Below, piece after piece: positions 1-11,038 of a stretch of DNA of 64,000 bases. The stretch is from Pyricularia pennisetigena (Eukaryota; Ascomycota; Sordariomycetes; Magnaporthales; Pyriculariaceae). How positions within the stretch are numbered: position 1 is the first letter of the stretch; each line of letters opens with the position of its first letter. The notes beneath the pieces were generated by a model, which did not search any database, was not told the DNA's origin, and saw only the letters and a program-made list of their open reading frames with translations. The translations under genes and the position numbers were made by a program. The stretch is from NCBI RefSeq assembly GCF_004337985.1, contig NW_021940920.1, positions 790,549 through 854,548 on the forward strand, given 5' to 3'.

Positions 1-2071
1 TCTTCACACACATGACAAGGTGCATCATTATAAAGGATGGCGTTGTTTTTTTTTTCCCCCCTTGGGAAGTGATTGTCAATGGGAAGGTGGCATTGAATCT
101 TTCTGTCTTTACTCTAACTGCGGATAATAAAGGCCACCTAGCAATGGGTGGCTCTGGGCCAATCGGGCTGGAAGACTCGACGGTCCTCGTGTTGTTCTTT
201 CTTGATTTCTTTTGTTGCTTATAGCCCCAAACACAAGCCAAGAATCGGATAATATTACCGGTGCCAGTTTTGGCGGACTTTTATTACAGCTTCAATGTCC
301 CTCTCCCTTTCATGCAACGAAGACCCTGGGTGTAGATGAACTCTTGGAAATCACAAAAAAGTATGAATACAGGATATGTTCTGAATATCACATATTGACT
401 AGTCAGAAAGGACCTGCAATGAATGTTTACACCCCTGACAGCCTGGATGTTCCCAGCGACACAAGACTCCGAACCGTCCGATTTTCTTGGTGATGATCTC
501 GACGTTCAACCAATGTTATCATTGTGTTGCGGTAAGCTACAGCCCGAGATCTTCTTGATGCCAAGTCGCCAAGACCACCGGGACGGGATCAAGAAAAAAA
601 AAAGTTTCTTGACTGGTTTGCGCTCATCCGTCAGGTAAGCAAATTTTCGCGAGTTCCCAGATGTCTGCTGTCCCCCGGAATCTTGCCAACTTGTATCAAC
701 AACTCTCTGGATATTTTTAACGTAGTGTTTGGCACTACTGGGGTTGGCTCTTGGCGGCGGATCGTGGCTGCTATGAGACTAATGGAACAACTATAGAAAT
801 ATCAAGCGTGATCAGGTTTTTCTTTTTTCTGATTCTTTTCTTTTTATTCTTTTTTTTTTTTTAGGTTAAGACGAACAATCTCCTTTTAGGTTCTTTCTCT
901 GTTGGATTCAAGCGGTGAATATTTTGGGGTTTGTTGGCCCCCTTTGGAGTTGCAACAACCTTTACTAGAGTCGTTCTAGAATGTAGGCATTTTTGGAGGG
1001 GTGGGGGTCCTGTGACGTCAGAGTGATGGCAAGCTTCATCCCAAGGTCCTCCTGAACATGTTTTTGTTTGGGAGTTAGTTGCCTAGGCACAAAGGAGATT
1101 AGGTTCCAGGCTTGTAAGGGAGAGGATGCGACGTGAAAGGTATCCGCGACTGGATAGACCCTCAGTACGATATTGGACGACTTCGGGAGCCGGCGCTGGC
1201 TTATCGTGGTTGGTTGGTCATCAGACTGAGTGAGGCATGGGTTTAGTGTGGCAAGACAACTACGGATGACATGTCTTGAAATAGTAGGCTTTCTAAGTCC
1301 GAAACGCGAATGCGCCTCAATTGTAGCAAGATAAAAAAAAAAAAAGCATGATTACGAACGTGCTTGTTGATTACACAGGACAACTGACATACGCACGTGT
1401 TGGTTGATGTGGGTGATGCGATTTGTGCAACCTAAGTGTGTACCATGGGAATCACAAGTGATTCGTTTATCTTCACAGAGTGTATACGACACAAAAGCCT
1501 GTCCATTGGGGAAACGGGCAGTTATCGCGACGAAAAAACTTCAGTCAGACTGGCCTATATTGCAACTCACAGGGAAAAAGGCCTGTTGCATCATGCCCAG
1601 TCTGGGTTTTGTTATTGAACATGTATTTTTGTTGCAAGTGCAGGGTAGGTCCACAATTAGACGAGCATGGACTTGGGGTTGGAAACAATACTGGGTGTGT
1701 AGGGTAGGTAAGCCTGAGAGATAATTGAGCACGGACCTATCCGGTATGCGACATGGAACCACTGTAATATTTTTTGCTGTCGGAGATGGAACGCGACTGA
1801 ATCCATCGCGACAAGTGAAGCTGACCCACCGGCCGACAACTTACCGTCGCAATTTCGATCAGTACATCAAGGTCGTCCCAGCGGAACTCAGCAAGACACC
1901 AATCCTTCATCAGGATATCTACCTGTAACCAATGGACACATATTGAGCAGCAAACTCAATTCGTAAGGACCACCGGATCGAGCCGAGCGACAGCAAGCAG
2001 ACGAGAAAGCCTCGTTGCAGTAGGCCGAGGCCAACCCCATATCCCGAAAACAACAAGTCGCACGAGCAACC
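1..2071. other. Intergenic region upstream of sf3a1
   Basis: No ORF here has the length, codon texture or recognisable motifs of a gene. The longest plus-strand ORF (1404-1724) resembles no family I know. The stretch holds several T- and A-runs (for example near 850-864 and 1332-1345) and one perfect CRE-like palindrome at 1013-1020. The last 150 bases probably form the 5' leader of the splicing-factor gene that starts at 2072. Confidence 0.6.
1013..1020. promoter_or_regulatory. CRE-like palindrome TGACGTCA
   Basis: A perfect 8-bp TGACGTCA, the site bound by bZIP factors of the CREB/ATF/Atf1 class. It lies about 1.05 kb upstream of the sf3a1 start, and the gene on the other side is outside the window. 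A single 8-mer in this much sequence is expected now and then by chance, so function is not established. Confidence 0.25.
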
Positions 2072-3762
2072 ATGGCGACAAACGGCGATGCTGCCCCACC
2101 GGCAGCGGCGGCAGAGACGGCAGCTGCGTCTGCGGCGGCGGCCCAGCTCGACGGCCTCAGGCCTCCAGAGGGCGTCATCATCCCGCCGCCCGGCGAGATC
2201 CGCGAGGTGATTGAGAAGACGGCCGGGTACGTGGCGCGTGGTGGTCTGGGAATCGAGCAGCGCCTGCGGGAGAACCACAGTGGGAACCCAAAGTTCAGCT
2301 TCGTCACGAGCCAGAGCGACGCGTACAACCCGTACTACGAGTGGCGCAAGGCCGAGTACAAGGCCGGGCGCGGCACCGCGCTGGCGGCCGGTCGGGCTGA
2401 TGCGGCCGCGCTGGCGGCGGCCAAGCAGGCCGAAGAGAACAAGGAGCCCCAGGGCCCGCCCAAGCCGCCGGATTTTGAGTTCTCGGCGCGCATGCCTAGG
2501 ATGAACCAGAAGGATCTGGAGATACTGAGGGTCACGGCGCTCTTCGTGGCCAGGAACGGGAGGCAGTTTCAGACGCAACTGATGCAGCGCGAGACCAAGA
2601 ACCCGCAGTTTCAGTTTCTTATCCCGAATCACACCTTCCACAATTTCTTCCAGCACACGGTAGATCAGTACGCCATCATACTCAAGGAGAGCGGCATGGG
2701 AGGGGACGGGTCCAAGGCTCAAGAGCAGCGAATCGAGCAGCTGCGCCGGAACGTCGAGGACCGGTTCCACATTCTGGAGCGGGCAAAGCAGCGGGCTGAG
2801 TATGCGGCGTGGCAAGAGCAGGAGAGGCAGAAGCAGGAGGCTGCCGAGGAGAAGAAGAAGGACGACTTTGCGCGCATCGACTGGAATGACTTTGTCGTGG
2901 TGGAGACGATCGATTTTACCGAGGCAGACGCCAACATTGCCCTTCCGCCGCCGACGACGCTCAACGACATACAGTACGCGTCGTTGGAGGAGAAGCAAAA
3001 CTTCTCGGTCAACGCCAAGCGTATCGAGGAGGCGTTCCCCTTTGACGATACCAGCTACAACGCCTATCCAGTACAGCAGCAGCAATCACAACCAGCACCA
3101 CCACAACAAGACTCGCCGGCAGCGGCACCACCGGCGCAGCCGGCACACATGCAGCAGGACCCCGAGGAGACGCGGAGGATACAAGAAAGGGAACAAGCCC
3201 GGTCGCGCATGCACCAGGCCCAGGCAGAGGCCAGAGGAGGGACGGCGCCAGTGAAGATCAAGGAGAACTACGTGCCCAAAGCTGCAGCCAGGGGTCCGAG
3301 GACTGGTGGACAGACGGCGCTGTGTCCAAGATGTAACCAGCAGATCCTCTTGTCGGAGTGGGAGGAGCACATGAGAAGTAAGTCCAGCGTCGATCAAAAC
3401 TTCTTGTCAATTATCATAATTGCTAACCATGCACTACCCACACCTCAGTTGAACTGCTGGACCCCAGGTGGAAGGAGCAAAAGGCCAAGGCAGAGTCGCG
3501 ATACGCAACGACCAACATATCGACGGCTGATGTGGCGAACAACCTCAAGCGTCTGGCGAGCCAAAGGACGGACGTGTTCGACAGCGTCACTGGCCAGCCG
3601 CTGTCGGAGGAGGAGATGGCCAGGCGCAAGAAGGCGGCCATCAACAGTTATGACGGAAACCCGGACGGCAAGAGCCAGGCGCACATTGCACATCTGCAAC
3701 ACGTGAACGTCGAGGAGCAGATAAGGGCTATCCAGCAAAAGTTTGGAGAGAAGAAGGAATAG
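2072..3762 (+). CDS. sf3a1: Splicing factor 3A subunit 1 (SF3A1/Prp21)
   Basis: Component of the SF3a complex of U2 snRNP, acting in the nucleus when U2 joins the branch site. Exons are 2072-3377 and 3449-3762, giving 539 residues. The 71-bp intron has GTAAGT at its start and a GCTAAC branch point before CAG. Two SURP (SWAP) modules lie at about residues 43-90 and 147-195. A Q/E/R-rich helical stretch follows, then a CPRC...EWEEHM segment that joins across the intron to IELLDPRWKEQ, a hallmark of Prp21 proteins. The N-terminus is Ala-rich. The chain ends soon after the NNLKRL...VFD block and has no C-terminal ubiquitin-like domain, so it resembles yeast Prp21 more than human SF3A1. The start is the first ATG of the frame. 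Identification is by remembered family motifs. Confidence 0.93.
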
Positions 3763-4958
3763 TTCTGTATGACAGCAGGGTAATGATGGTGTTGCCCCCC
3801 CTTTTTTTTTCCATGTCAGAAACGCTATGGTACTCATCTTGCACTGCCAAGCTTGCTAACTAGTTAAACCATCTATGTACAAAACAAGATCACGGTTGCT
3901 GCTGCCCTCAAGACATGGCTTCCAACAAAGGGCTTCTCGCATTGGTGCGTCGGCTTTAGGACGCTAGTTTGAATTCGTCATGTACGTATATAGGCATCTG
4001 ACTGTCCATACCGCGGGCGATCTCGATGAGTCTAAAATTTGCCTTCAAGCCGAGATTCGCTAAGGCACTCGGTGATTACCAAATACCACCTAGGATAGGT
4101 ACATATTCCCATCCTCTACCGGCCTGACAACGCCTACTACACAGGACAAAGGCTGCGCTGCACTCCATACAAATTATAGATAACACTTTCGGGCGATGTA
4201 AGAGCTTCAGGCAGGCACCCGATCCCCCCTCACATCTAGATGATTACAAATGGTGCAATATTCCGATGACGGTTTAGGAACATGCACATAATCCCCGCTC
4301 TCAGGACACACATGTTCCGAATTCGCTTGGATTGGTCAATAAAGATGTGGCACAAGGAAGAGAAGAGAGGCGTGGAAAGGGGAGAAATTTTAAGATGCTT
4401 CTGGCCGGTTGGTTCTTGCATTCAATTGCTAATTCTAAATCTAATACCCGAGTTTGGCAGCCTGGCCCCCTCCGTTTGTCTGCAGAAAGAAAAAAAGGAT
4501 GGGTCGCACATTGCCACCTGCCCATTTGCCTCTGGTCGAATTAGGAATGGGGTCCCAAGCATGGATCGGGAACAAAGCTGATGGGCTGGTAGATCACTTG
4601 CAGAATCCCCATGCTGAGAAGGAACCGGCTGCAGTATCTCGCCTAGGTACACCCGACTTTTCTAAACCTACAGATGTCCCTGTATGCGAGGCAAGACTAG
4701 CCAATCGATCTAGTCTACATGTCTAGATCAACTTACATCCAGTTATGTTCGGGGATTTAGGCCAGCCCAATCCTTTGCCACCCTTTTCAATATACCCATT
4801 GCCACGTTCCTCGATGAAAGCAAAGCAAAGCATATCGCTTCACTTGTATAATACCTTTGCCATGACCATGAAAGTAGTCGACATCGTTAACATCAAAAGC
4901 GACACGCCACCGAGCAAATGAAAAATAACGATAACACTCAGCGCGGCACGGCGCAACG
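3763..4958. other. Intergenic, sf3a1 3' end to next gene
   Basis: Overlapping small ORFs at 4236-4726 occur in several frames without family resemblance. They look like chance frames. The first part probably holds the 3' untranslated region of sf3a1, and the last 100-150 bases the leader of the next gene. I see nothing else. Confidence 0.55.
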
Positions 4959-6638
4959 ATGGCTTCGGATTTCACGGCCGAGCAGTTGCTTGCTTTGGAC
5001 GACCAAAGTCTTGCCCGATACCTGGTGAACAACTGGGGTCCTCGACAAGAGCTTGATGTTGAAGCCATTGTTGACTGGAACACGACGGCTGAACCCCAGC
5101 GGGACGAACTAATCCAGAGATTCAAGTAATGATAAGCCAGTCTCCTTTTAGTAGAACTGACACTATAACCCACCCTGCACGGGTTTTTTTTTTTTTTTTT
5201 TTTCCCTTTTTTTCTAATACGAATTTCTTGCGCGCGCTCGCATTGTTGCGTATTATTCTGACTCAAAACGCCAAACCATAGAGCCGTCCGTCCCCTGGCC
5301 AAAGCGGCACAGCCCATTGACTACAACGAACTCGTGGCGAAGCTGGAGAGTATATCCTGCGCCGAGACGGAAACGCCCCTGTGGGACGACGAGGATCTCT
5401 TGTTCCTGCAGCCCACGACGTGCGGCGGCGGCAAGAGATACCAAACCTGCTGCTACCACGCCCTCGTGGCCGACGGCGGCCGGCCGCCCTGCCCGCTGGA
5501 CCTCCTCGGGGACGTCTACCGGCAGCCGGCCAAGCACGTCGAGCTGATGAAGCCCTGGCTGGGCGATCCGGTCTTCTTCACAGGCAGCGCAGACCAGCTG
5601 GGCGTTTTCTCGCGCCCGCTGCAGCGCTGGCGGCAGTTTCGGCGCTGGCAGGCCGACAACCGCGGCGTCGTCCTGCCAGACGACGACCAGGACCTGGCCA
5701 CCTTTCGCAAGGCCTGGAAAGCCCTTTTGGATCGCGGCACGCAGGCACCGGCCGCTGCGGCTGACCAAAACGACGACGACGACGACGATGATGACGACGA
5801 CGGACAGATCGAGGTCCGCTGGCGCACGCGCCGCGACCGCCGCCGCTGGGAGCGCGATATCTGCAGGGAGGTCGGTTCATTTGCCGACGGCGGCTTCGAC
5901 GAATACGTCGAGGCGGCGCGCCGCCGCCTGCGCACGCACGGCTTCACGGACCACTTCCAGCTGCTGCGCGATGCCGCCCGTCAGGACGCCCCGGACACGT
6001 GGGTCGAGTACCTCGGGTTCGAATGCTGGTGGCTCGACTGGCGCGAGGCCGAGCTTCGGCGCCACACGCTCCAGCGCGACGCGACCTGGGCGGAGCTCCG
6101 GCGAGATGGTGAGACGGATGTCGACGTCCTCGTCTACGTGGAGGCGGCCCGGAGGAAGGGGAGGCGGTGGGGCCCGGTCGAATTGCCGTCCATGGCTGGG
6201 ATTGGGGCAGGTGTGCGCGGGGGCCGCCAGCGGCAGCAGGACGAGACAGCAAGGGGCGCGGGTGGCAGCAGTCGGCAGAGCGCGACGCGGCTGCGGGAGG
6301 AGCTCGCGGACCGGTTCTGTCGGGACAGGGAGGCGAGCCGCAGCGCCGAGGCGTTCAGGTCCAGCCAGGTCCTGCTGCTCGCCTGGGCCCGGAGCCAGGT
6401 GATGGAGGTGACTAAGGAGGCAAAAAGGAAGGAGAGTGGTGCCGGGCCGTGTGGTGACGAGACCAAGGAAGATGAAGACAAAGAACGGGAGCGGTGGCAG
6501 CGGGAGATTGAGGAGAATATCATGGTGGCGCGGCACAGGGCGCTGCTGCAGATACATATCATCACGGCAGAACTTGCACGCCAGGCAGAGCAAGAGGATC
6601 TACAACGGGAGAAGGCAGCGGCGGAGGAAAGAGGATAG
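4959..6638 (+). CDS. Hypothetical acidic, Arg-rich protein
   Basis: I do not recognise this 507-residue protein. Exons are 4959-5125 and 5282-6638. The 156-bp intron has GTAATG at its start and a TTCTGAC branch point, and contains a run of 20 T. Reading through the intron would stop at once and leave 56 residues, so splicing is needed. Visible features are a Trp/Arg/Glu-rich composition, a tract of about eleven Asp around residues 219-230, and a long charged helical C-terminus. The N-terminal ~170 residues look globular, with spaced Cys (CGGGKRYQTCCYH). No signal peptide or membrane segment is seen. Codon use is strongly GC-ending, like the neighbouring conserved genes, which supports real coding. 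Probably a lineage-specific fungal protein. Confidence 0.72.
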
Positions 6639-8922
6639 GGGCTGAGAGTGGAGAACAAGGCGATATAGGTATCATGTGGGATTTTCCCTTATTAGTGACA
6701 TGTCCCATTAAACTTTTCATCAACAAGAATTCCTTTCTGTATTTGCCACATGCTTTCCTCCTTTATTCAGAGACATTATGCACAAACAATCAGAGTTGAG
6801 TGATGAATTTGCAACAATCAAGCTGCCAGGAGGCAGCTATTAGTCTCCAGAGTGATGGGCACAGTGCTCTATACCTCGGTCCACTATTCCCAAGTTATAA
6901 TGCTTACATGTATCGGCTTTGCAGTCATCATCCCAGCCCAAAAAAAGAAAGGAAAAAAAAAAAAAAAAAAAAANNNNNNNNNNNNNNNNNNNNNNNNNNN
7001 NNNNNNNNNNNNNNNNNNNNNNNNNNNNNNNNNNNNNNNNNNNNNNNNNNNNNNNNNNNNNNNNNNNNNNNNNNNNNNNNNNNNTTTTTTTTTTTTTTTT
7101 TTTTTTTTTTGTTTTTTTTTTTTGCCTGATGACTTTCGGCTTTCCTCGTAGAATCCCCAACAATTCTTCAGCTTGATGATGAGACGATTCTTCCCAGCTG
7201 ACAACACTGGCAAGGTGAGGCAGAACTGACAACTTCTAAAGACGGCAGCCTGAACAATTGCCCCCTATCAATAACTCTTGTCAGGTTGTATTCATAATAA
7301 AAAAATTATAGTGCCTTATTTCAGGTCGAGATGACATAGAGACAAAGTATCTCCGAGCCATTCTCTCCACACTTAAAGGCGCCCAATAAGACTGAAGGTC
7401 AGACTTTGGGTTCTCCGAGGACACTTGCAAGTTGCTGCTTGGCCATTTTGGCATGGAGCTGCTGATGAGTGGGTTACCGCGGAGATCAAGCTGAAAAGCT
7501 AAATGCGTATGTATCTATACTGACATCAATGGTCTAGAATCAAGTGATTCATCGTCTAGTATAATCTCACTCTGTCCCTGAGGCTTCGCCATTGGTCTTA
7601 CCATCCTATCCCACCGCAGCACCGTCCTCTAGAATCATAGCCCTGCCCTGCCGGTCAAAAAGTTCCACAGCTTTGCTTCAAACCGCGGAACTGAACGAGT
7701 GAGGATTCTCAAGACTTTGTGGGCCGCTAGATGGATCCAGGCAGTACCAGAACCATGAGATCGCTACCGAGAGCGAGGCTTGCGTAGTGAAAAGTGCAGA
7801 TAATCGTCGGTGCCGCCGAAAGGTTCAGGACTTTGAAAAGCCCCCAACGTCGCATGAGTGTAGTTTTTTTTAGCCTATGAGACTTTTGTGTGGCAAAAGC
7901 AAGTTGGTTGAGGTCATCATTCGACTCCTGCATGCATTCTGGAGCATAAGACGTGACGTATGAAGGGTGTCCCTTCAGAATTAGCTGTAGAGATTCCAAG
8001 TTGTTTTTGGGGCGGGGATGGCCTTGTTATCATTCAGGAAGCCACTGGGCTTCGCAGGGTCTGGTGAGAAAGTGTGATGGAAATCGAAGCACGTGGCAAG
8101 AGCAAACTCAAACCATTACTTGCAGATCGTAAGGCGGCACAAGTCCTTGTTATTGTTAAAAAGAAGAAAGAAAAAAAGAAGAAAAAAAAGCTTGGCTCAA
8201 TTTATTAATATCTGACGTCGAATTTCAGGAGGCAAGTAAAGAAGTGGTATTGTAAGAACTGAGCAACGCGAGACGGAAAATTTGCGCGAAACAAAGGATA
8301 GTTAGTCCCTCTACATTTGTAATTATTTCTCGAAATGCTCTTGCGAGGAGGACATATAAAAAGCATGAAAAGGCAAACGGTTGACCCCAGGGCAGCATCC
8401 AACCTGGCGAGGGGGGAGCATATTGAGGCTTAACTCGGCTGTTTCTTATCCATTCATTGATATGCATTTGCGAAATTTCGATGTGTTTCTCCCACATAGC
8501 GCCTGAATGAGGGGCGTAAAAGGGCAGCTCCCTCCTTGGAGACGCAACAGCTAGACCCCACTTTCTGCGCGTCATCCGAATGACCATCCTCCAATACATC
8601 CCTCATCGCGCTTCAGCTCCGCTTTTGCGTCTTCCAAGCTCACGAACACAACCCACCCCTTGGCACCTTACGTCTTTGATCGCCAAAAGCGACGAGAGCA
8701 ATCGCAAGCTCACGCTTGGAGCCGTGGCCCAACCTGAGCCCAGTGTTATCAATTGCTAGACCATCGCTCGCCAACAAAAAAAACAGGCCGCGGAACGAAG
8801 ACAAGAGATACGAGCCACGGCCCTGCCCCCCTTCCCCTGGCTACGGAGAGCAGCGCTCGGAAAAGGGAACCGAAGAGAACTTTCCAACCCCCTTCGAACC
8901 TCCCCCAAAAACATAAACAACA
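6639..8922. other. Intergenic region containing an assembly gap
   Basis: There is no convincing gene in these 2.3 kb. ORFs crossing the gap are artefacts of poly-A/poly-T. Small minus-strand ORFs at 7727-7999 and 8225-8599 lack start context, introns or family motifs. The final 200-300 bases are probably the promoter and leader of snx3. Confidence 0.55.
6974..7084. other. Assembly gap (N-run) between poly-A and poly-T
   Basis: 111 undetermined bases, preceded by an A-rich run and followed by about 26 T, then G and more T. The A-then-T arrangement suggests the assembler stalled at homopolymers that could form a hairpin. No gene is interrupted. Confidence 0.95.
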
Positions 8923-9504
8923 ATGTCGACCACATCCCCTCCCAAATCCCCAACCTCGCCTACCCAGGCGGCCGCGGATCGGCTACACCGGCCGATCCTG
9001 CAGTCGATGCCTGACAATCGCACGCAGTCGTTTGACGAGATCTACGGCCCGCCCGAGAACTTCCTCGAGATAGAGGTGCGCAACCCGCGCACCCACGGAA
9101 TCGGCCGCCACATGTACACCGACTACGAGATCGTCTGCCGGACCAATATCCCGGCCTTTAAGTTGCGCCAGAGCACCGTCCACCGCCGCTACTCGGACTT
9201 TGAGTACTTCCGCGACATACTCGAGCGCGAGTCGGCCCGCGTCACCATCCCGCCCCTGCCCGGAAAGGTCTTCACCAACCGTTTCAGCGACGATGTCATT
9301 GAGGGCAGGAGGGCCGGGCTCGAGAAGTTTTTGAGGATCGTTGTCGGCCACCCGTTGTTGCAGACCGGCAGCAAGGTGCTGGCTGCGTTTGTACAAGGCG
9401 AGTGGAGAGAATGCGCAATGGATTGTAACCGCAAGCAGAGACAGACAGCCCCGTGCTAACTTTCTTGATCTCCAGATCCCAACTGGGACCGCAACGCCTG
9501 GTGA
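8923..9504 (+). CDS. snx3: Sorting nexin-3 (PX domain)
   Basis: PX-domain protein of the SNX3/Grd19 family, which binds phosphatidylinositol 3-phosphate on endosomes and works with retromer in cargo recycling. Exons are 8923-9397 and 9476-9504, giving 167 residues. The PX fold spans about residues 45-157, with the conserved [10 protein letters not shown] phosphoinositide-binding segment and the PPLPGK proline loop. The last exon adds only DPNWDRNAW, which I remember as the usual fungal SNX3 ending. Joining it in frame requires a donor of GCGAGT rather than GT (GC-AG intron, 78 bp, branch GTGCTAAC). Retention would instead give a 178-residue protein with a different tail ending at 9459. There is no membrane segment, as expected for this family. 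Confidence 0.9.
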
Positions 9505-11038
9505 CTCCTCCGTTTTGCTCGGAGCTTCTCGCCGTCGTCCTCGGCTCTAGGGGGTGCCGTCCCACGCTCGGCAGGCAGGGATAGCCATCGCCATGCCCAC
9601 AGCTCGTCTCAGCCGTCGCCTCCAAAACAACGGAGGTTGCGAAAACAACCCCCTTGGGCGGAAACTCAGACGCTCAAAGAAATTGTCCACAGTTATGACG
9701 ACAGCAGTGGTGATGAGGATGAGCGCTGAGACCCCTCCTCTGGATTTCGAGAGATTGGCTGTCCCGGGCAATGTTTTGTTTTTGTCATATTCAAAAATAA
9801 GCGTCGTCTTTACATTATAATGATTTTCCTGATACTTATGCTTTTTCTTTTTTTTTTTCTTTTTTTTTTCTTCTTTTTTTCTGCCAAACTATTTATCCAA
9901 CAGGGCGTACAGCACGCATGTGAATTCAAGATATACCAGCTTTCGCCCTAACACGCCTAACATGACTTTTCTTTTTATGTTTTTGTCTTGTTTTGTTGAA
10001 AGCACCTCGTTGTTGCATTGATTCTGATCCTCATACCCGTGGTGGGAAATGGTGTAACTTGGCTTTTGTTTCTTTCCCTGCAGTCACCAAACTATTCGTC
10101 TCTAACAACTGCAAAACCCAACCTTCGTAACCTTTATCCAAATGCCGTGTCTGTTTCTCAACTTGACTGTGTTGACATTGGTGGCACAAGCATACTGGCC
10201 ACCTCGACTACTGACCTGCAGTCCTCGCTGGGGCCAGAGGAGGTGCGCATTGGTGAAGAGATAGATTAAGAATGCTTCAAAAGTCAGGTCCACTCCAGCA
10301 GATTGGGAGCGACACTGTAACCCGGATCGTACTTCTGTAGCGTAATCAATCAACCTCCCCGTCGTTCTCATAGTTGGTAAGGACCATGATCGGGGCCGTA
10401 GTCGAAGCCGTCAAGTCTTTGAGAGAAACGGGAGTAAAGCCTGCCATACGCTGGATCGGCATTGAAAAGATTGTTACGTTGATATCAGGCTTTAACCATG
10501 ACACGCAAATGCTCCCCTGACCTGTTACGTATAAACATTTAAGCATAATAAAATGTACCAGATTTGATTATTAGACACAGTCGAATTTTATGCGCCAAGT
10601 TTCGGGATATGTTGTAAATTTGCACTGATACTCCAGTTGGTTGTAAGATTGCTTTTTTCAAAGTCGTCGTCCTACGTTTTGCTCAAGTTTTTTTTTCTTC
10701 TTCTCAAACTCACTCATCTAATTGCAAATGCTCATTCGTCAGCCGATCGCTTTGCTCCTTTTATCGCAAGCCAAAAGATGCTTGTAACAGCAATAGGAAT
10801 AGCAACTGGAGGCGAAAAGACACAGGCACAGACAGAGCATAGATAGACATCAAGACAAATATCAACACAAGCCATGCCATGTTGGGCGAGTCCAAGGGTC
10901 GCAGCATATACTTGCAACATAACAATCTGACTGGGTCCTCCGAAGAACCCTGGTATATTCGGCTATATTGAGAAATCGACATGCAACAGAAAGTAGATGG
11001 ACTTGACAAGCTCATATGGTTTCTGTCCGACAAGATGC
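9505..11038. other. Intergenic region, snx3/sla2 convergent 3' ends
   Basis: Convergent 3' flanks of snx3 and sla2. T-rich stretches at 9841-9880 and 10688-10700 and a few small ORFs (for example 9554-9820) are present. None looks coding. The GC-rich part just after snx3 (9505-9740) is probably its 3' untranslated region. Confidence 0.5.

Noticed and set aside
1404..1724. A 106-codon ORF with overlapping frames
   Set aside because: Several frames are open over the same stretch, and none has biased codon use or a recognisable motif.
1919..3085. A 388-codon open frame antisense to sf3a1
   Set aside because: It mirrors GC-rich codons of the sense gene and is Leu/Arg-rich without any domain. 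The sense strand encodes a clear SURP protein.
5877..6658. Minus-strand ORFs of 174-238 codons opposite the acidic-protein gene
   Set aside because: They are codon-bias shadows. The plus strand has the required intron and regular GC-ending codons.
6840..7232. ORFs running across the first N-run
   Set aside because: They consist of unknown residues plus Lys or Phe from homopolymers.
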